DNA of 5,159 nucleotides from assembly GCA_937128575.1 (NCBI GenBank), contig CAKZMN010000281.1, positions 1 to 5,159 on the forward strand. The letters run 5' to 3'. The notes beneath the pieces are model-generated. The model was not told the origin of the DNA and did no database searches. It saw only the letters and a list, made by a program, of their open reading frames with translations. Positions within the stretch are counted from its first letter, which is position 1. Each line of letters starts with the position of its first letter. Shown in pieces: positions 4,515-5,159 of the stretch. This stretch comes from an uncultured Alphaproteobacteria bacterium (GTDB taxonomy: Bacteria > Pseudomonadota > Alphaproteobacteria > Micavibrionales > Micavibrionaceae). Both the position numbers and the translations under genes were made by a program.

Positions 4515-5156
4515 ATGTTAGAAGTAGAAACAATTGTTGCCGTGTCTGTTATGATGGCTGTTTTTTCAGCCGTTGCAGCGGTGGGTACAAGTATAGTTTT
4601 AGGTGCAGGGTTCGAGCGTTTACGCTCTGGCTTTGAAGTAGTTAAAAAACAGACTGGGTTTTTCAGCGATACATTATACAAGCTGGAGAAAAAAGTTGAG
4701 GTTGTCGACGGACAGACCAATAGCTTTTCAGATTCGATACAGAAGTTAGAAGCGCAGGTGTCCAATGTTGGGGATCAGGCGAATATCTTCTCAGACTCGA
4801 TGCAGAAACTGGAAGGTAAGGTTGATGTTGTTGATAAGCAGGCTGGATTCTTCAGTACAGCTATTCAAAAACTTGAAAAGAAAATCGATACCGTTAGCGT
4901 GCACGAACAGACTGTGGCTGACAAGATGGAGGCGAATGCCGGAAGTGATTTAATTAGCACAGGTAAAGCCGAAGCGTTGGTGTCACATGCTGAAAACCTA
5001 TTAACTCAGGTTGGTGCGCTTGCCGATAAAATGCAAGACCGCGAAGTTGAGAATCAGGTGAAGCAAGATATGCAGCTTTCCTTGCCACGCAATCTTATGC
5101 ATTTTGCCCATCAGGGTGATCTGGATGAGGGTGGTGAAGGCGTTAATTATCACTAA
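4515..5156 (+). CDS. Membrane-anchored coiled-coil protein with 21-residue repeats
   Basis: The 213-residue product starts with a hydrophobic segment (about 5-32), followed by Arg-containing FERLRSGF. This looks like an uncleaved membrane anchor rather than a signal peptide. Residues 42-125 are four consecutive 21-residue repeats in which V2, Q5, F9, S10, K15, L16 and E17 of the unit never change. Core positions 2, 6, 9, 13, 16 and 20 alternate by 4 and 3, so each unit is three exact heptads of a coiled coil. A degenerate fifth unit follows from 126, then a second helical region (about 145-188) and a His- and Gly-containing tail. The ATG at 4515 is preferred over the GTG at 4509, because AAAGG (4503-4507) is 7 bases from the ATG but only 1 from the GTG. 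I do not recognise the family; a scaffold or oligomerising role is inference. Confidence 0.75.
   Translation: MLEVETIVAVSVMMAVFSAVAAVGTSIVLGAGFERLRSGFEVVKKQTGFFSDTLYKLEKKVEVVDGQTNSFSDSIQKLEAQVSNVGDQANIFSDSMQKLEGKVDVVDKQAGFFSTAIQKLEKKIDTVSVHEQTVADKMEANAGSDLISTGKAEALVSHAENLLTQVGALADKMQDREVENQVKQDMQLSLPRNLMHFAHQGDLDEGGEGVNYH
4638..4889 (+). repeat. Four in-frame 63-bp tandem repeats (21 residues each)
   Basis: The units are 4638-4700, 4701-4763, 4764-4826 and 4827-4889, with no length variation. The protein pattern is V-x2-Q-x3-FS-x4-KLE-x2-[VI] in every unit, but the DNA has diverged: the KLE triplets are spelled AAGCTGGAG, AAGTTAGAA, AAACTGGAA and AAACTTGAA. The invariant Ser is AGC or AGT in units 1 and 4 but TCA in units 2 and 3. 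This indicates old duplications held by selection on the protein, with the inner and outer units forming two pairs. Confidence 0.85.
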
Positions 5157-5159
5157 GTT

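Noticed and set aside
4409..4765. Minus-strand 118-codon open frame
   Set aside because: It is opposite the start of the coiled-coil gene, whose repeats prove the plus-strand frame is the real one. The translation shows no recognisable domain.

Overview
The window looks like chromosomal DNA from a Gram-negative bacterium, most likely an alphaproteobacterium. This is inferred from the FecR-domain and PepSY sequence styles, the many Sec-exported small proteins and the mixed GC content. The order cannot be fixed from this sequence. Seven protein genes are supported, and five of them encode exported proteins with N-terminal signal sequences (one of these a lipoprotein). A sixth is membrane-anchored. 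Only the GNAT acetyltransferase looks cytoplasmic.

Layout from left to right: (1) a partial minus-strand gene (1-724) for a periplasmic FecR-domain protein, which runs off the left edge. (2) Divergent from it, a plus-strand run of three secreted proteins: a double-PepSY protein (824-1366), a small di-cysteine helical protein whose start overlaps the PepSY stop (1366-1812), and a second di-cysteine protein (1878-2381) that can be aligned with the first as a tandem paralogue. The run ends at a Rho-independent terminator (2412-2439). (3) A convergent minus-strand gene (2417-2941) for a secreted or membrane-inserted protein with a Gly/Ala-rich hydrophobic segment between two cysteines. (4) A 182-bp spacer with a plus-strand terminator-like hairpin, an inverted repeat and a promoter whose predicted start falls on the next start codon. 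(5) A RimJ/RimL-type GNAT acetyltransferase (3124-3696). (6) A small lipoprotein with an acidic Pro/Glu tail (3842-4165). (7) A 349-bp AT-rich spacer with a near-perfect palindrome. (8) A membrane-anchored coiled-coil protein built on four exact-length 21-residue repeats (4515-5156), in DNA visibly lower in GC than the rest.

No RNA gene, insertion sequence, CRISPR array or phage module was recognised. The observations most worth following are the tandem di-cysteine paralogues coupled to a PepSY protein and the 21-residue repeat protein. Neither could be assigned to a named family by eye. The cell-envelope theme is inferred from export signals; no shared pathway is demonstrated.
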